DNA from: Candidatus Pantoea bituminis
GTDB taxonomy: Bacteria; Pseudomonadota; Gammaproteobacteria; Enterobacterales; Enterobacteriaceae
DNA length: 64,000 nt
Direction of reading: 5' to 3'
NCBI RefSeq assembly: GCF_018842675.1
Contig: NZ_JAGTWO010000004.1
Span: 1 to 64,000, forward strand
Under the pieces are notes generated by a model. The model ran no database searches. It saw only the letters and a list, made by a program, of their open reading frames with translations, and had not been told where the DNA came from. Every line of letters begins with the position of its first letter. Within the stretch, counting starts at the first letter, position 1. This document shows, piece after piece, positions 1 through 13,926 of this stretch. A program made the translations under genes and the position numbers.

Positions 1-20
1 GAACTCCCTATAATGCGCCT
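1..20 (+). promoter_or_regulatory. rRNA operon P1 promoter, -10 part only
   Basis: The window opens with a TATAAT hexamer at 9-14 followed by a GC-rich discriminator, the same arrangement as the P1 promoters of E. coli rrn operons. The -35 box, UP element and Fis sites lie outside the window. Confidence 0.7.
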
Positions 21-106
21 CCACTGACACGGCAAACCGGCAACGGGATGGCGGTTCAGGAGACACAGGAAACTGGGTCGCCGGAGAAAAGCTTCTGAAA
101 AAGAGG

Positions 107-133
107 TTGACTCTGAGGAGGAAAGCGTATTAT
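107..133 (+). promoter_or_regulatory. rRNA operon P2 promoter
   Basis: TTGACT at 107-112 and TATTAT at 128-133 match the E. coli rrn P2 pattern. The spacer as read is 15 bases, one short of the usual 16, which may be another missing base of the kind seen throughout this sequence. Confidence 0.7.
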
Positions 134-172
134 ACGCCCCTCGCGACAGACCGGCTAAGCCGCTGTTCGCAC

Positions 173-184
173 TGCTCTTTAACA
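173..184 (+). promoter_or_regulatory. boxA antitermination site in rRNA leader
   Basis: TGCTCTTTAACA is the rrn boxA that loads NusB/NusE (S10) for antitermination. The leader sequence after it (around 192-215) is complementary to the sequence after the 16S gene (around 1897-1920), forming the RNase III processing stem. Confidence 0.85.
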
Positions 185-336
185 ATTTATCAGACAATCT
201 GTGTGGGCACTCGCAGGATGGATATCAGCGTCTTAGGACGTAAAAAATATCAAGCCTCACGAGTGAACACATAATGAAATTCATTATGACGTTTTACAGA
301 TGAGCACCGCTTAACTTGTTTAAGCAAATCAAACTT

Positions 337-1877
<1,541 letters not shown>

Positions 1878-1968
1878 CCTGAAGATACCTTCCCGCGAAG
1901 TGCTCACACAGATTGTCTGATAGAAAAGTAATGAGCAAGACGGCTGCGAAGTCGTGACACACCTTTGT

Positions 1969-2043
1969 GTCCCCTTCGTCTAGCGGTTAGGACACTGCCC
2001 TTTCACGGCGGTAACAGGGGTTCGAATCCCCTAGGGGACGCCA
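1969..2043 (+). tRNA. tRNA-Glu (UUC)
   Basis: Acceptor GTCCCC pairs with GGGGAC and the encoded 3' end is GCCA. The anticodon TTC sits in the loop CTTTCAC, and the T arm GGTTCGAATCC is canonical. It lies in the 16S-23S spacer, so this is the single-tRNA type of rrn spacer, as in E. coli rrnB, rrnC, rrnE and rrnG. Confidence 0.97.
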
Positions 2044-2116
2044 CTTGCTTGGTGACAGGTGAAAGGTGTCTCCACAAAATATCTCAAAGCCGGCTTTTCA
2101 GCCGTGTTTGAGATAT

Positions 2117-2128
2117 TGCTCTTTAACA
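2117..2128 (+). promoter_or_regulatory. boxA in the 16S-23S spacer
   Basis: A second TGCTCTTTAACA copy precedes the 23S gene, as in E. coli, and maintains antitermination into 23S. The remaining spacer around it forms the 23S processing stem. Confidence 0.8.
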
Positions 2129-2257
2129 ATCCGGAACAAGCTGAAAATTGAAACGACGCGCGCCGCATCCCTCCGTAATAAGGGGTGCACAGGCGACGCG
2201 TTCGAGTCTCTCAAATGCTTACAGCACGCAGCGTTGCAAAACGCCTGTGGGTTGTGA

Positions 2258-5161
<2,904 letters not shown>

Positions 5162-5256
5162 ACAACGCCAGAGGCGTTTTGGTTGTAGAGACAGAGATTT
5201 TCAGCTTGTTCGACGGATAACCCTGCGCGGCAGAAGCGGCGCGGGACAACAGAATT

Positions 5257-5376
5257 TGCCTGGCGGCTGTAGCGCGGTGGTCCCACCTGACCCCATGCCG
5301 AACTCAGAAGTGAAACGCCGTAGCGCCGATGGTAGTGTGGGGTCTCCCCATGCGAGAGTAGGGAACTGCCAGGCAT
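5257..5376 (+). rRNA. rrf: 5S ribosomal RNA
   Basis: The 120-nt gene starts TGCCTGGCGGC and ends CTGCCAGGCAT, with the two ends pairing. It lies 95 bp after the 23S gene. Confidence 0.97.
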
Positions 5377-5472
5377 CAATTTAAGACCAGCACGCTGGTC
5401 GTGACCCCGCGGGTGACGCGGCGGGGGCGAAACACCTGCAGCCTGCAGCGCGGGCGGCAGTACAGAATCGGT

Positions 5473-5549
5473 GGAGCGGTAGTTCAGTTGGTTAGAATAC
5501 CTGCCTGTCACGCAGGGGGTCGCGGGTTCGAGCCCCGTCCGTTCCGCCA
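5473..5549 (+). tRNA. aspT: tRNA-Asp (GUC)
   Basis: The 77-nt cloverleaf has acceptor GGAGCGG pairing with CCGTTCC, anticodon GTC in CTGTCAC and an encoded GCCA end. Its position at the distal end of the rrn operon, before tRNA-Trp, matches aspT of E. coli rrnC. Confidence 0.97.
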
Positions 5550-5557
5550 CCCTATTT

Positions 5558-5633
<76 letters not shown>

Positions 5634-5640
5634 GAAATAG

Positions 5641-5672
5641 AAAAAACCTTTGCTTAGGCAAAGGTTTTTTTT
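5641..5672 (+). terminator. Terminator of the rRNA/tRNA operon
   Basis: The stem AACCTTTGC/GCAAAGG with loop TTAG is followed by eight T residues. The upstream A run makes it plausible as a bidirectional terminator, also ending hdfR, which converges from the right. Confidence 0.9.
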
Positions 5673-5757
5673 GCCTCCAAAATAGCGACAAGAACAAAAA
5701 TTAAGCCAGTTAACTTTATAACGGGCTTAATTAGTGCTTTGTTAGGCTAAAGATCTG

Positions 5758-6582
5758 TCAGCGTACCATTACCGGGAATTTTAAGAGCTGTTTGATATGT
5801 GCCTGCTGATCACTGTTTTGCAGCCACACCGCATAAAGCGGGCGAACAGCAATCGGTGTGTCGGGAATAACCATCAGATCACTATAAAGGCTGTGCCAGT
5901 AATCAGGCAAAAACGCACAGGCGCCGGTGGTATGTAACAGTTCACGCGTGACGTGCGCAGAAGTAGTAGTCAAAACGGGTACGTCATCTCCTCCTGAAAG
6001 ATAACTTTCATGCTGATGAAAATCCGCACCCCATTCCAACTTAATGTAATCGTATTTCTCACGCTTCTCTGTTTTACGCGCACGGAATAGTGCTAATGAG
6101 ATATGACCTATCTGTTGGCTCGTCAGCTCATCCATTTTCGGTGCTTCAGTGGTGACCAGCAGGTCGAGTTGACGCTCATGTAGTTGCTTAACCAGAAGAT
6201 GACGTTGCGCCACACGCGCCTCAAGGTGAAGACTTTCACGATTCTCATAAAGCGTCTGCAGCCAGGGCGTCAAGTAAGCCTCCCATAACGAGGCGCTGGC
6301 CCCAATTGAGAGCTCATGATGCTGCTGAGTATGCGAGACTTCTTTCTTAGCCATGAGCCATGTACTCATCAAACTCTCGGCATAGGGCAATAACCGTTCG
6401 CCAGCTGAAGTCAGTCGTATGTTATTGCGGTGACGAGTAAAAAGATTTACACCAAGCTGATTTTCCAACTGACGGATGCGAAAACTGACAGCAGATTGCG
6501 TTAAGTAAAGTGCTTCTGCAGCGCGCCCGAAATGGCGAGTTCTACTCACTTCCAGGAAAGTTTTCAGTAATTCCGTATCCAC
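5758..6582 (-). CDS. hdfR: LysR-type regulator HdfR
   Basis: This 274-residue LysR-family transcription factor has an N-terminal winged helix-turn-helix (residues about 1-60, including [19 protein letters not shown]) and a C-terminal effector domain. The N-terminal 70 residues are nearly identical to E. coli HdfR, the repressor of the flagellar master operon flhDC. Its place between trpT and maoP is also that of hdfR. It is divergent from maoP, sharing a 121-bp intergenic region that should hold both promoters. It is about 5 residues shorter than the E. coli protein and looks intact. Confidence 0.95.
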   Translation of the reverse strand: MDTELLKTFLEVSRTRHFGRAAEALYLTQSAVSFRIRQLENQLGVNLFTRHRNNIRLTSAGERLLPYAESLMSTWLMAKKEVSHTQQHHELSIGASASLWEAYLTPWLQTLYENRESLHLEARVAQRHLLVKQLHERQLDLLVTTEAPKMDELTSQQIGHISLALFRARKTEKREKYDYIKLEWGADFHQHESYLSGGDDVPVLTTTSAHVTRELLHTTGACAFLPDYWHSLYSDLMVIPDTPIAVRPLYAVWLQNSDQQAHIKQLLKFPVMVR

Positions 6583-6703
6583 AGCGTTCTCCCAAAAAAT
6601 GTTTGTCGTATAGATTTAAATGTTTTGTTTTACACTCTGTCAAGCCTATCTAATACTCCGCGCCATAAATAGCACGGCCATACGAGAATCAGGAGCGTGT
6701 AAC

Positions 6704-7042
6704 ATGGCGGAAAGCTTCTCAACAGAAAATCGGTTCTTTGATAACAAACATTACCCTCGCGGTTTTTCGCGTCACGGTGACTTTACTATTAAAGAAGCAC
6801 AGCTTCTTGAGCGCCACGGATTCGCTTTTAACGAACTTGATTTGTCAAAGCGTGAACCGATAACGGAAGAAGAACGTTTATTTATTGAAGTATGTCGTGG
6901 TGTGCGTGAGCCGCAAACGGAAGCGGAACGTGTATGGACAAAATATACCGCACGTATCAAGCGTCCTAAGCGTTTTCACACCTTGTCGGGTGGTAAGCCT
7001 CAAATGGATACCGTCGAAGATTACAGCGACAGTGAAGATTAA
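6704..7042 (+). CDS. maoP: Macrodomain Ori protein MaoP (YifE)
   Basis: The 112-residue protein matches E. coli MaoP/YifE, the factor that with the maoS site organises the Ori macrodomain. It is small, charged and has no membrane segment. The start ATG at 6704 is chosen because it follows AGGAG with good spacing and gives the family N-terminus MAESF; an upstream in-frame ATG at 6620 would add 28 residues that do not belong to the family. The C-terminus is acidic (ending DSED). Confidence 0.95.
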   Translation: MAESFSTENRFFDNKHYPRGFSRHGDFTIKEAQLLERHGFAFNELDLSKREPITEEERLFIEVCRGVREPQTEAERVWTKYTARIKRPKRFHTLSGGKPQMDTVEDYSDSED

Positions 7043-7066
7043 AAAAGGGGCGAAAGCCCCTTTTTT
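7041..7066. terminator. Bidirectional terminator between maoP and yifB
   Basis: Eleven bases on each side (six A, GGGGC / GCCCC, six T) form a perfect stem with a GAAA loop. With A runs before and T runs after on both strands it can end both convergent genes. It overlaps both stop codons. Confidence 0.9.
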
Positions 7067-8584
7067 ATTGCAGGCTTTTATGAAGATAAATCATTAACCT
7101 GTCAATACTGCGATAGCTCAGCGCTTCCTGCAAATGGCTTCGGTTAATATCCTTTTCTCCTGCCAGATCCGCCACTGTACGCGCCACTTTTAAAAGCCGT
7201 TGCCATGCTCGTACTGATAAGCCCAGTTTATTCAGTACAGATTCAAGCCACTCTGCATCCTCTTTCCGAATGTCACACCAACACTGTATATCCGCATTGC
7301 TCATATGAGCGTTAATTTTTCCTGCACGCGCAATCTGTACAGCTCGAGCTGACAAAACGCGCTCACGTACTTTTGCAGATGTTTCACCCGCGTGACGTTG
7401 CTGGCTTAGCATCCCGCTTGGCAATAAAGGGACTTCAAGCGAGAGATCAAAACGATCAAGAAAGGGCCCAGAAAGCTTACTGAGATACCGTAAAACTTGC
7501 TGAGGTGTGCAGCGATTATGTTGGCCTTGGTAATGGCCAGTTGGGCTAGGATTCAGCGCTGCGATAAGCTGAAAGCGAGCAGGATAGGTCACTTTCGCTC
7601 GGGCTCGAGATATGGCGATTTCGCCAGATTCTATCGGTTCGCGTAATGAGTCTAAAACTTTTCGTTCAAACTCAGGAAGTTCATCCAAAAAAGCACCCCA
7701 TTGTGCGCTAATGAAATTTCGCCTGGACGAGGTAGCGAACCGCCCCCAATCAACGCATACAACGAAGCGCTATGATGAGGGGACCTGAATGGCCTTTTAC
7801 GCCATTGCTGATGAAGATCACCGCTGTTGGCCAGGCTGGCGATAGCGGCACACTCCAGTGCTTCCTGATCGCTCAGCGGTGGCATAATACCTGGCAATCG
7901 CGTGGCCAACATGGTCTTTCCCGTACCGGGCGGGCCAATTAACATCAAATTATGTCCGCCTGCAGCGGTAATCTCTAAGGCTCTTCGGCCTTGTTCCTGC
8001 CCAATGATGTCACTTAAATCTTCGCTAAAATGCTCGGGTGTTTCATCCTGCGGTTCGGCTACGGTTAGTTCACACTGATTATGCAAAAAAGCGCAGACAT
8101 CGAGTAGATGCGGGCTAACCAGTGATGTACCCAAGCGGATAAGACCTACATCTGCCTGATTCTCCACAGCGAGTATGAGTTGACGACCCGCTTCAAGCGC
8201 CGCCATTGCTGCCGGAATCGCGCCCTGAACGCGACAGAGCGCGCCATCAAGAGCTAACTCTCCCAGAAACTCATGCTGAGTCAATTTCTCGGCAGGAAGC
8301 TGTTCAGAAGCCACGAGAATGGCGATTGCCATCGGGAGGTCATAGCGTCCGCCTTCTTTCGGTAAATCGGCTGGGCCCAGATTGATGGTGATACGTTTAG
8401 CTGGAAAGTTAAAACCGCTGTTGATGATGGCGCTACGAACCCGCTCCCGGGCTTCTTTTACCGTCGTCTCGGGTAAGCCAACTAATGTCAATGCAGGCAA
8501 ACCATTACTGATATGCACTTCAATGGTCACTAATGGTGCTTCCACACCCAATGCAGCACGCGTAAGTACTTTAGACAATGACAT
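7065..8584 (-). CDS. yifB: YifB, Mg-chelatase-like AAA+ ATPase (ComM family)
   Basis: This is a ComM/YifB-type AAA+ ATPase. ComM promotes branch migration in recombination of incoming DNA. The N-terminal Lon-protease-like S5 domain (to about residue 170) is followed by the AAA+ core with Walker A GPPGTGKTM and the motif NPSPTGHYQG. The start MSLSK at 8584 follows AAGGAG and matches E. coli. As read, the frame breaks in the A run at 7687-7692 (codons for GVLF-DELPEF); one extra base restores a 506-residue protein, the E. coli length. I treat the break as a sequencing error. It is divergent from the ilv operon. Confidence 0.9.
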
Positions 8585-8840
8585 AACCGCTCCTTGTTGC
8601 AGCGATTCTGACGACATAAGGGAGAGATTACGAAAGGATAAAGGTGGACGCGCGAGATGCTGCACAGCAAATTTATGTCACTTGCTTGAGATTACGGCTA
8701 AGCGAGACACTGCCCGCAAAAGCACCAATCAATTATAACGTTAGGAAAGTGATGAATATTTATCATTCAGCAAATATCCTTTTAATTACAATTTGATAAC
8801 GAATAACTCAAATCAAAATTATGAAAATAACTGATGAAAA

Positions 8841-8868
8841 TTATTGTCATCACCCTGCTAACTATGAT
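8841..8868 (+). promoter_or_regulatory. Candidate ilvLGMEDA promoter
   Basis: A TATGAT hexamer at 8863-8868 with a weak TTATTG at 8841-8846 (16-bp spacer) lies about 45 bp before ilvL in an AT-rich region. It is the best sigma70-like pair I can see in the yifB-ilvL gap, but the -35 match is poor. Confidence 0.4.
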
Positions 8869-8914
8869 AACTCTGTAGGCATTACTTCGAACACGTAAAA
8901 GAATTGAACAAAAA

Positions 8915-9025
8915 ATGAAAGCCCTTCTACAAGTGATTAGCCTAGTCGTGATTAGCGTGGTGGTGATTATTAACCTACCGTGCGGGGCAACGCTTGGAGA
9001 AAGAAAGGCTTAAAAATCAAGCCTG
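8915..9025 (+). CDS. ilvL: ilv operon leader peptide
   Basis: The leader peptide controls attenuation of ilvGMEDA. It starts MKALLQVISLVVISVVVII and contains 4 Leu, 6 Val and 4 Ile codons among its first 21 codons, the regulatory codons at which ribosomes stall. As read it has 36 residues and ends at TGA 9023-9025. The E. coli peptide has 32 residues and ends in a GKA-type tail, and adding one A near 8999-9005 would give an RKA end and TAA here. The longer form may therefore be an error. Confidence 0.85.
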
Positions 9026-9031
9026 AAACTC

Positions 9032-9068
9032 GAAAAACCCCCGCACCGAAAGGTCCGGGGGTTTTTTT
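9032..9068 (+). terminator. ilv attenuator terminator
   Basis: CCCCCG near 9037-9042 pairs with CGGGGGG at 9055-9061, continued by ACC/GGT around a GAAA loop and followed by seven T. It lies directly after the leader peptide and about 95 bp before ilvG, so it is the attenuator of the operon. Confidence 0.9.
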
Positions 9069-9161
9069 CGGCCAGGCTAAATATCAGCAAATCATCAAGG
9101 AACAAACAATGAACAGTAGCATAAAATTCTGTTGTTCCCCTCAGGATACAGGAGAATAGCG

Positions 9162-10808
9162 ATGACAGGTGCACAGTGGGTGGTTCAGGCTATACGCGCG
9201 CAGGGCGTTGATACCGTATTTGGTTATCCCGGCGGCGCAATCATGCCGGTATACGATGCGCTCTATGACGGCGGCGTGGAACACCTATTGTGCCGGCATG
9301 AGCAGGGCGCTGTGATGGCTGCAATCGGATATGCGCGTTCTACCGGTAAAACGGGTGTTTGCATTGCAACCTCTGGTCCGGGTGCGACCAACCTGATCAC
9401 TGGCCTTGCTGACGCCATGATGGATTCCGTTCCTGTAGTTGCGATCACCGGGCAGGTTTCATCCGCGTTCATCGGAACCGATGCCTTTCAGGAAATTGAT
9501 GTGTTAGGCCTTTCCCTGGCCTGCACCAAACACAGCTTTTTGGTTGAGTCGCTTGATGATCTGCCTTCCGTGATGGCTGAAGCGTTTGCCATTGCTCAAT
9601 CTGGCCGTCCTGGCCCGGTTTTGGTTGATATTCCTAAAGATATCCAAATTGCGAAAGGTGAACCCGTGCCGCATCTGCTGCCTGTTGAAGAAGTGTTGGC
9701 GCTGCCGCACGACGCCATCCTTGAAGCGCGTGCGATGATGGCGCAGGCACAGAAACCGATGCTGTATATCGGCGGCGGTGTTGGCATGGCGCAGGCAGTT
9801 CCGGCGCTGCGTGCGCTGGCACAAGAAACTGGTATACCAGCCGTTGCCACATTAAAAGGGTTGGGCAGCGTAGATGCAGAAAGCGAGGTTTACCTCGGTA
9901 TGCTGGGCATGCATGGAACCAAAGCCGCTAACTTGGCTGTTCAGTCTTGTGATTTGCTGATTGCGGTAGGTGCGCGCTTTGATGATCGCGTAACCGGCAA
10001 GCTGGATACCTTTGCGCCGCTTGCTAGCGTGATTCACTTGGATGTTGATCCTGCTGAATTCAATAAACTGCGCCGTGCCCATGTTTCTCTGCAAGCTGAC
10101 CTGAATCATGTGTTGCCTGCCCTGAGCCAGCCGCTGCAAATTGATGCATGGCGTGAAGAGGTAAAAAGCCTCAAGGCAATGCACGAATGGCGTTACGATC
10201 ATCCCGGTGATGCAATTTACGCTCCGCTGTTGTTAAAGCAGTTGTCCGATCGTAAGCCAACCAACGCTGTAGTCACCACAGATGTCGGACAGCATCAGAT
10301 GTGGTCGGCGCAACATATGTCTTTTAGCGCCCCTGAAAATTTCATTACGTCCAGCGGACTAGGCACGATGGGTTTTGGGCTGCCAGCCGCCATTGGCGCG
10401 CAAGTCGCACGTCCGCAAGATACGGTGATCTGTGTCTCTGGCGATGGCTCCATCATGATGAATATTCAGGAGCTGGGCACCATCAAACGCGGCAAGCTGC
10501 CGGTAAAAATCGTGTTGTTGGATAACCAACGTTTAGGCATGGTTCGCCAGTGGCAACAGCTGTTTTTTGATGGTCGCTACAGTGAAACGAATCTGTCCGA
10601 TAACCCCGATTTTCTTACACTGGCGAGCGCCTTTAATATCCCAGGCCAGCGTATTACCCGTAAAGAACAGGTCGACGCCGCACTTGATGCTCTGCTGAAC
10701 AGCGAAGGTCCTTACTTCCTGCATGTTGCGATTGATGAGCATGAAAACGTCTGGCCATTGGTACCACCGGGTGCCAGCAACGCAAACATGATGGAGAAAA
10801 CCGCATGA
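9162..10808 (+). CDS. ilvG: Acetolactate synthase II large subunit
   Basis: Thiamine-diphosphate enzyme of isoleucine/valine synthesis that makes acetolactate from pyruvate and acetohydroxybutyrate from pyruvate plus 2-ketobutyrate. The 548-residue protein shows [10 protein letters not shown], the catalytic Glu47 in RHEQGA, and the ThDP motif GDGSIMMN with the downstream Asn-containing helix. The ATG at 9162 follows GGAGAATAGCG and gives the family start MTGAQW. The reading frame is continuous, unlike the frameshifted ilvG of E. coli K-12. It overlaps ilvM by 4 bp. Confidence 0.97.
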   Translation: MTGAQWVVQAIRAQGVDTVFGYPGGAIMPVYDALYDGGVEHLLCRHEQGAVMAAIGYARSTGKTGVCIATSGPGATNLITGLADAMMDSVPVVAITGQVSSAFIGTDAFQEIDVLGLSLACTKHSFLVESLDDLPSVMAEAFAIAQSGRPGPVLVDIPKDIQIAKGEPVPHLLPVEEVLALPHDAILEARAMMAQAQKPMLYIGGGVGMAQAVPALRALAQETGIPAVATLKGLGSVDAESEVYLGMLGMHGTKAANLAVQSCDLLIAVGARFDDRVTGKLDTFAPLASVIHLDVDPAEFNKLRRAHVSLQADLNHVLPALSQPLQIDAWREEVKSLKAMHEWRYDHPGDAIYAPLLLKQLSDRKPTNAVVTTDVGQHQMWSAQHMSFSAPENFITSSGLGTMGFGLPAAIGAQVARPQDTVICVSGDGSIMMNIQELGTIKRGKLPVKIVLLDNQRLGMVRQWQQLFFDGRYSETNLSDNPDFLTLASAFNIPGQRITRKEQVDAALDALLNSEGPYFLHVAIDEHENVWPLVPPGASNANMMEKTA

Positions 10809-11062
10809 TCCAGCATCAATTGTCTATCGAAGCACGCTTCCGCCCTGAAATATTGGAGCGCATTTTACGCGTAGTTCGTCACCGAGGTTTCCAGGTGTGT
10901 TCCATGAACATGGCGTCAGTGGCCAATGCCGAAAACATTAATATTGAAATGACCGTTGCCAGCCAGCGCTCAGTCGATTTACTGTCTTCTCAGTTAAGCA
11001 AATTGATGGATGTCGCGTGCGTCCAGATTCAACAACAGACAACACAACAAATCCGCGCATAG
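10805..11062 (+). CDS. ilvM: Acetolactate synthase II small subunit
   Basis: An 85-residue ACT-domain subunit that stabilises and activates the IlvG catalytic chain. The start overlaps the ilvG stop (ATGA), indicating translational coupling. The length and the internal block [19 protein letters not shown] fit IlvM. The enteric AHAS II isozyme is known to be insensitive to valine. Confidence 0.95.
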   Translation: MIQHQLSIEARFRPEILERILRVVRHRGFQVCSMNMASVANAENINIEMTVASQRSVDLLSSQLSKLMDVACVQIQQQTTQQIRA

Positions 11063-11081
11063 TCGCGAAAGGAATAAAAAA

Positions 11082-12010
11082 ATGAGCACGAAGAAAGCAG
11101 ACTTTATTTGGTTCAATGGGGAGATGGTTAAGTGGGAAGATGCCAAGGTTAGCGTCATGTCTCACGCGTTGCATTACGGCACTTCAGTTTTTGAAGGCGT
11201 ACGTTGCTACGACTCTCACATCGGACCGGTTGTGTTCCGCCATCGCGAGCACATGCAACGTCTGCACGATTCCGCCAAAATTTACCGTTTTCCAATCAAA
11301 CCGAATGTTGACGAGTTGATGGAAGCCTGCCGCGAAGTTATCCGCGTTAACAAATTGAAAAGCGCCTATATCCGTCCGCTGGCATTCGTGGGTGACGTCG
11401 GTTTGGGCGTGAACCCGCCAGATGGCTTCAGCACTGATGTGATTATTGCTGCATTCCCGTGGGGGCTTATCTGGGCGCTGAAGCGCTGGAGAACGGCATT
11501 GATGCGATGGTCTCTTCCTGGAATCGCGTTGCGCCAAACACGCTGCCAACCGCCGCTAAAGCGGGTGGTAACTATCTTTCTTCACTGTTGGTCGGTAGCG
11601 AAGCGCGCCGTCACGGTTATCAGGAAGGTATTGCCCTCGACACCAATGGCTATATTTCAGAAGGTGCGGGTGAAAACTTATTCGAAGTGAAAGATGGCAT
11701 TCTGTTCACACCGCCGTTCACTTCTTCTGCACTGCCGGGCATCACGCGTGACGCCATCATCAAACTGGCCATCGACATGGGTATTGAAGTGCGTGAGCAA
11801 ACGCTGTCGCGTGAATCGTTGTATCTGGCTGACGAAATCTTTATGTCAGGCACCGCAGCAGAAATCACCCCGGTTCGCAGCGTCGACGGCATCCAGGTCG
11901 GTGAAGGCAAGCGTGGTCCGGTGACTGCACGCATCCAGCAGGCATTCTTTGGCCTGTTCACTGGCGAGACTGAAGACAAATGGGGCTGGTTAGATCCGGT
12001 TAACTCATAA
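11082..12010 (+). CDS. ilvE: Branched-chain amino acid aminotransferase
   Basis: PLP-dependent class IV transaminase for the last step to valine, isoleucine and leucine. The N-terminal part contains [12 protein letters not shown], and the C-terminal part contains KAGGNYLSS with the PLP lysine region and the GENLFEV motif. Start ATG 11082 follows AAAGGAATAA. As read the frame breaks in the G run at 11461-11465; a sixth G restores [13 protein letters not shown] and a 309-residue protein, identical in length to E. coli IlvE. I treat this as a sequencing error because the gene is needed for prototrophy and both halves are perfectly conserved. Confidence 0.93.
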
Positions 12011-12020
12011 TTAGATAGTG

Positions 12021-12044
12021 CGCGGGCGTCAGTCGACGTCCGCG
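12021..12044 (+). other. Intercistronic hairpin between ilvE and ilvD
   Basis: CGCGGGCGTC and GACGTCCGCG form a 10-bp stem (one G-T pair) with loop AGTC. No T run follows, so it is more likely an RNA-stability or processing element than a terminator. Confidence 0.6.
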
Positions 12045-12072
12045 ACCTTATTCATTTTGGAGTAAATAGAGC

Positions 12073-13923
12073 ATGCCTAAGTACCGTTCCGCCACTACCA
12101 CCCATGGCCGTAATATGGCAGGTGCCCGTGCCTTGTGGCGCGCGACAGGAATGACCGACGACGATTTCGGCAAGCCGATTATTGCCGTGGTCAACTCATT
12201 CACCCAATTCGTACCTGGCCACGTTCATCTGCGTGACCTCGGCAAACTGGTCGCCGAGCAGATTGAAGCGGCGGGCGGTGTAGCCAAAGAGTTCAACACC
12301 ATCGCGGTCGATGACGGTATTGCCATGGGGCATGGCGGCATGCTGTATTCACTGCCTTCACGCGAGCTCATTGCAGACTCGGTTGAATATATGGTCAACG
12401 CACACTGCGCCGATGCCATGGTCTGTATCTCTAACTGCGACAAAATCACCCCCGGCATGTTAATGGCGTCAATGCGTCTGAACATCCCGGTGATCTTTGT
12501 TTCCGGCGGTCCAATGGAAGCCGGTAAAACCAAGCTTTCAGACAAAATCATCAAGCTGGATCTGGTTGATGCGATGATTCAGGGTGCCAACCCAAACGTC
12601 AGCGATGCCGACAGCGAGCAGATCGAACGCTCTGCGTGTCCAACCTGCGGCTCGTGCTCCGGCATGTTCACTGCAAACTCAATGAACTGTCTGACCGAAG
12701 CGCTGGGTCTTTCGCAGCCGGGCAATGGTTCTTTGCTGGCAACTCACGCAGACCGCAAAGATCTCTTCATCAACGCCGGTAAGCGCATCGTGAGCCTGAC
12801 CAAACGCTATTACGAGCAGGATGACGTCAACATGCTGCCGCGCAATATCGCCACCAAGGCAGCGTTTGAGAACGCCATGACGCTGGACATTGCCATGGGC
12901 GGTTCCACTAACACTGTTCTGCATCTGATAGCGGCGGCGCAGGAAGGGGGAATCGATTTCAATATTTCCGATATTGACCGCTTGTCACGCAAAGTGCCGC
13001 AACTGTGTAAAGTGGCGCCGAGTACGCCGAAATACCACATGGAAGATGTTCACCGTGCAGGTGGCGTAATCGGGATTCTGGGTGAGTTGGATCGTGCTGG
13101 CTTGCTCGACTCCAGCACTCGCAACATCCTCCAACAGACAATGCGTGAGACGTTAGATCAGTACGACGTCATGCTGACAAAAGACCAGGCGGTGAAGGAC
13201 ATGTTCCGCGCAGGTCCAGCCGGTATTCGTACCACCCAGGCATTCTCACAGAATTGCCGTTGGGACACGTTGGATGACGATCGTGCCGAGGGGTGTATTC
13301 GTACCCGCGAGCATGCGTACTCACAGGAAGGCGGCTTGGCGGTACTGTACGGCAACATTGCAGAAGATGGTTGTATCGTCAAAACTGCGGGCGTGGACGA
13401 AGAAAGCCTGACCTTCAGTGGCCCGGCGAAAGTTTACGAAAGCCAGGATGATGCGGTAGCCGCCATTCTGGGTGGCAAAGTCGTTGCGGGCGATGTGGTT
13501 GTCATCCGTTACGAAGGGCCGAAAGGCGGACCAGGCATGCAAGAAATGCTCTATCCGACCACTTACCTGAAATCCATGGGGCTGGGCAAAAGCTGTGCAC
13601 TGATCACCGATGGCCGTTTCTCAGGCGGGACTTCAGGTCTGTCGATTGGTCATGCATCGCCAGAAGCCGCCAGCGGCGGCACTATCGCGCTGGTGAAAGA
13701 GGGCGATATCATTGAGATCGATATCCCGAACCGTGGCATCAAGCTGGCGGTACCGGATAACGAACTGCATGCGCGTCGTGAAGAGCAAGAAGCGCGCGGT
13801 GCTGAGGCTTATACGCCAGTCAACCGTGAACGTGAAGTCTCCTTTGCGCTGCGTGCCTATGCTTTGCTTGCAACCAGCGCAGACAAAGGCGCGGTACGTG
13901 ACAAGAGTAAGCTGGGAGGCTAA
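12073..13923 (+). CDS. ilvD: Dihydroxy-acid dehydratase
   Basis: Fe-S-dependent dehydratase converting dihydroxyisovalerate and dihydroxymethylvalerate to the keto acids. The 616-residue length is that of E. coli IlvD. Cluster cysteines are visible in the motifs [10 protein letters not shown] and [18 protein letters not shown], and the C-terminal block [14 protein letters not shown] is characteristic. The start follows GGAGTAAATAGAGC. The frame is continuous. Confidence 0.97.
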   Translation: MPKYRSATTTHGRNMAGARALWRATGMTDDDFGKPIIAVVNSFTQFVPGHVHLRDLGKLVAEQIEAAGGVAKEFNTIAVDDGIAMGHGGMLYSLPSRELIADSVEYMVNAHCADAMVCISNCDKITPGMLMASMRLNIPVIFVSGGPMEAGKTKLSDKIIKLDLVDAMIQGANPNVSDADSEQIERSACPTCGSCSGMFTANSMNCLTEALGLSQPGNGSLLATHADRKDLFINAGKRIVSLTKRYYEQDDVNMLPRNIATKAAFENAMTLDIAMGGSTNTVLHLIAAAQEGGIDFNISDIDRLSRKVPQLCKVAPSTPKYHMEDVHRAGGVIGILGELDRAGLLDSSTRNILQQTMRETLDQYDVMLTKDQAVKDMFRAGPAGIRTTQAFSQNCRWDTLDDDRAEGCIRTREHAYSQEGGLAVLYGNIAEDGCIVKTAGVDEESLTFSGPAKVYESQDDAVAAILGGKVVAGDVVVIRYEGPKGGPGMQEMLYPTTYLKSMGLGKSCALITDGRFSGGTSGLSIGHASPEAASGGTIALVKEGDIIEIDIPNRGIKLAVPDNELHARREEQEARGAEAYTPVNREREVSFALRAYALLATSADKGAVRDKSKLGG

Positions 13924-13926
13924 CTG

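Noticed and set aside
9132..9161. An upstream ilvG start at 9132
   Set aside because: It adds ten residues absent from the family, and the GGAGAATAGCG before 9162 is a better ribosome binding site.
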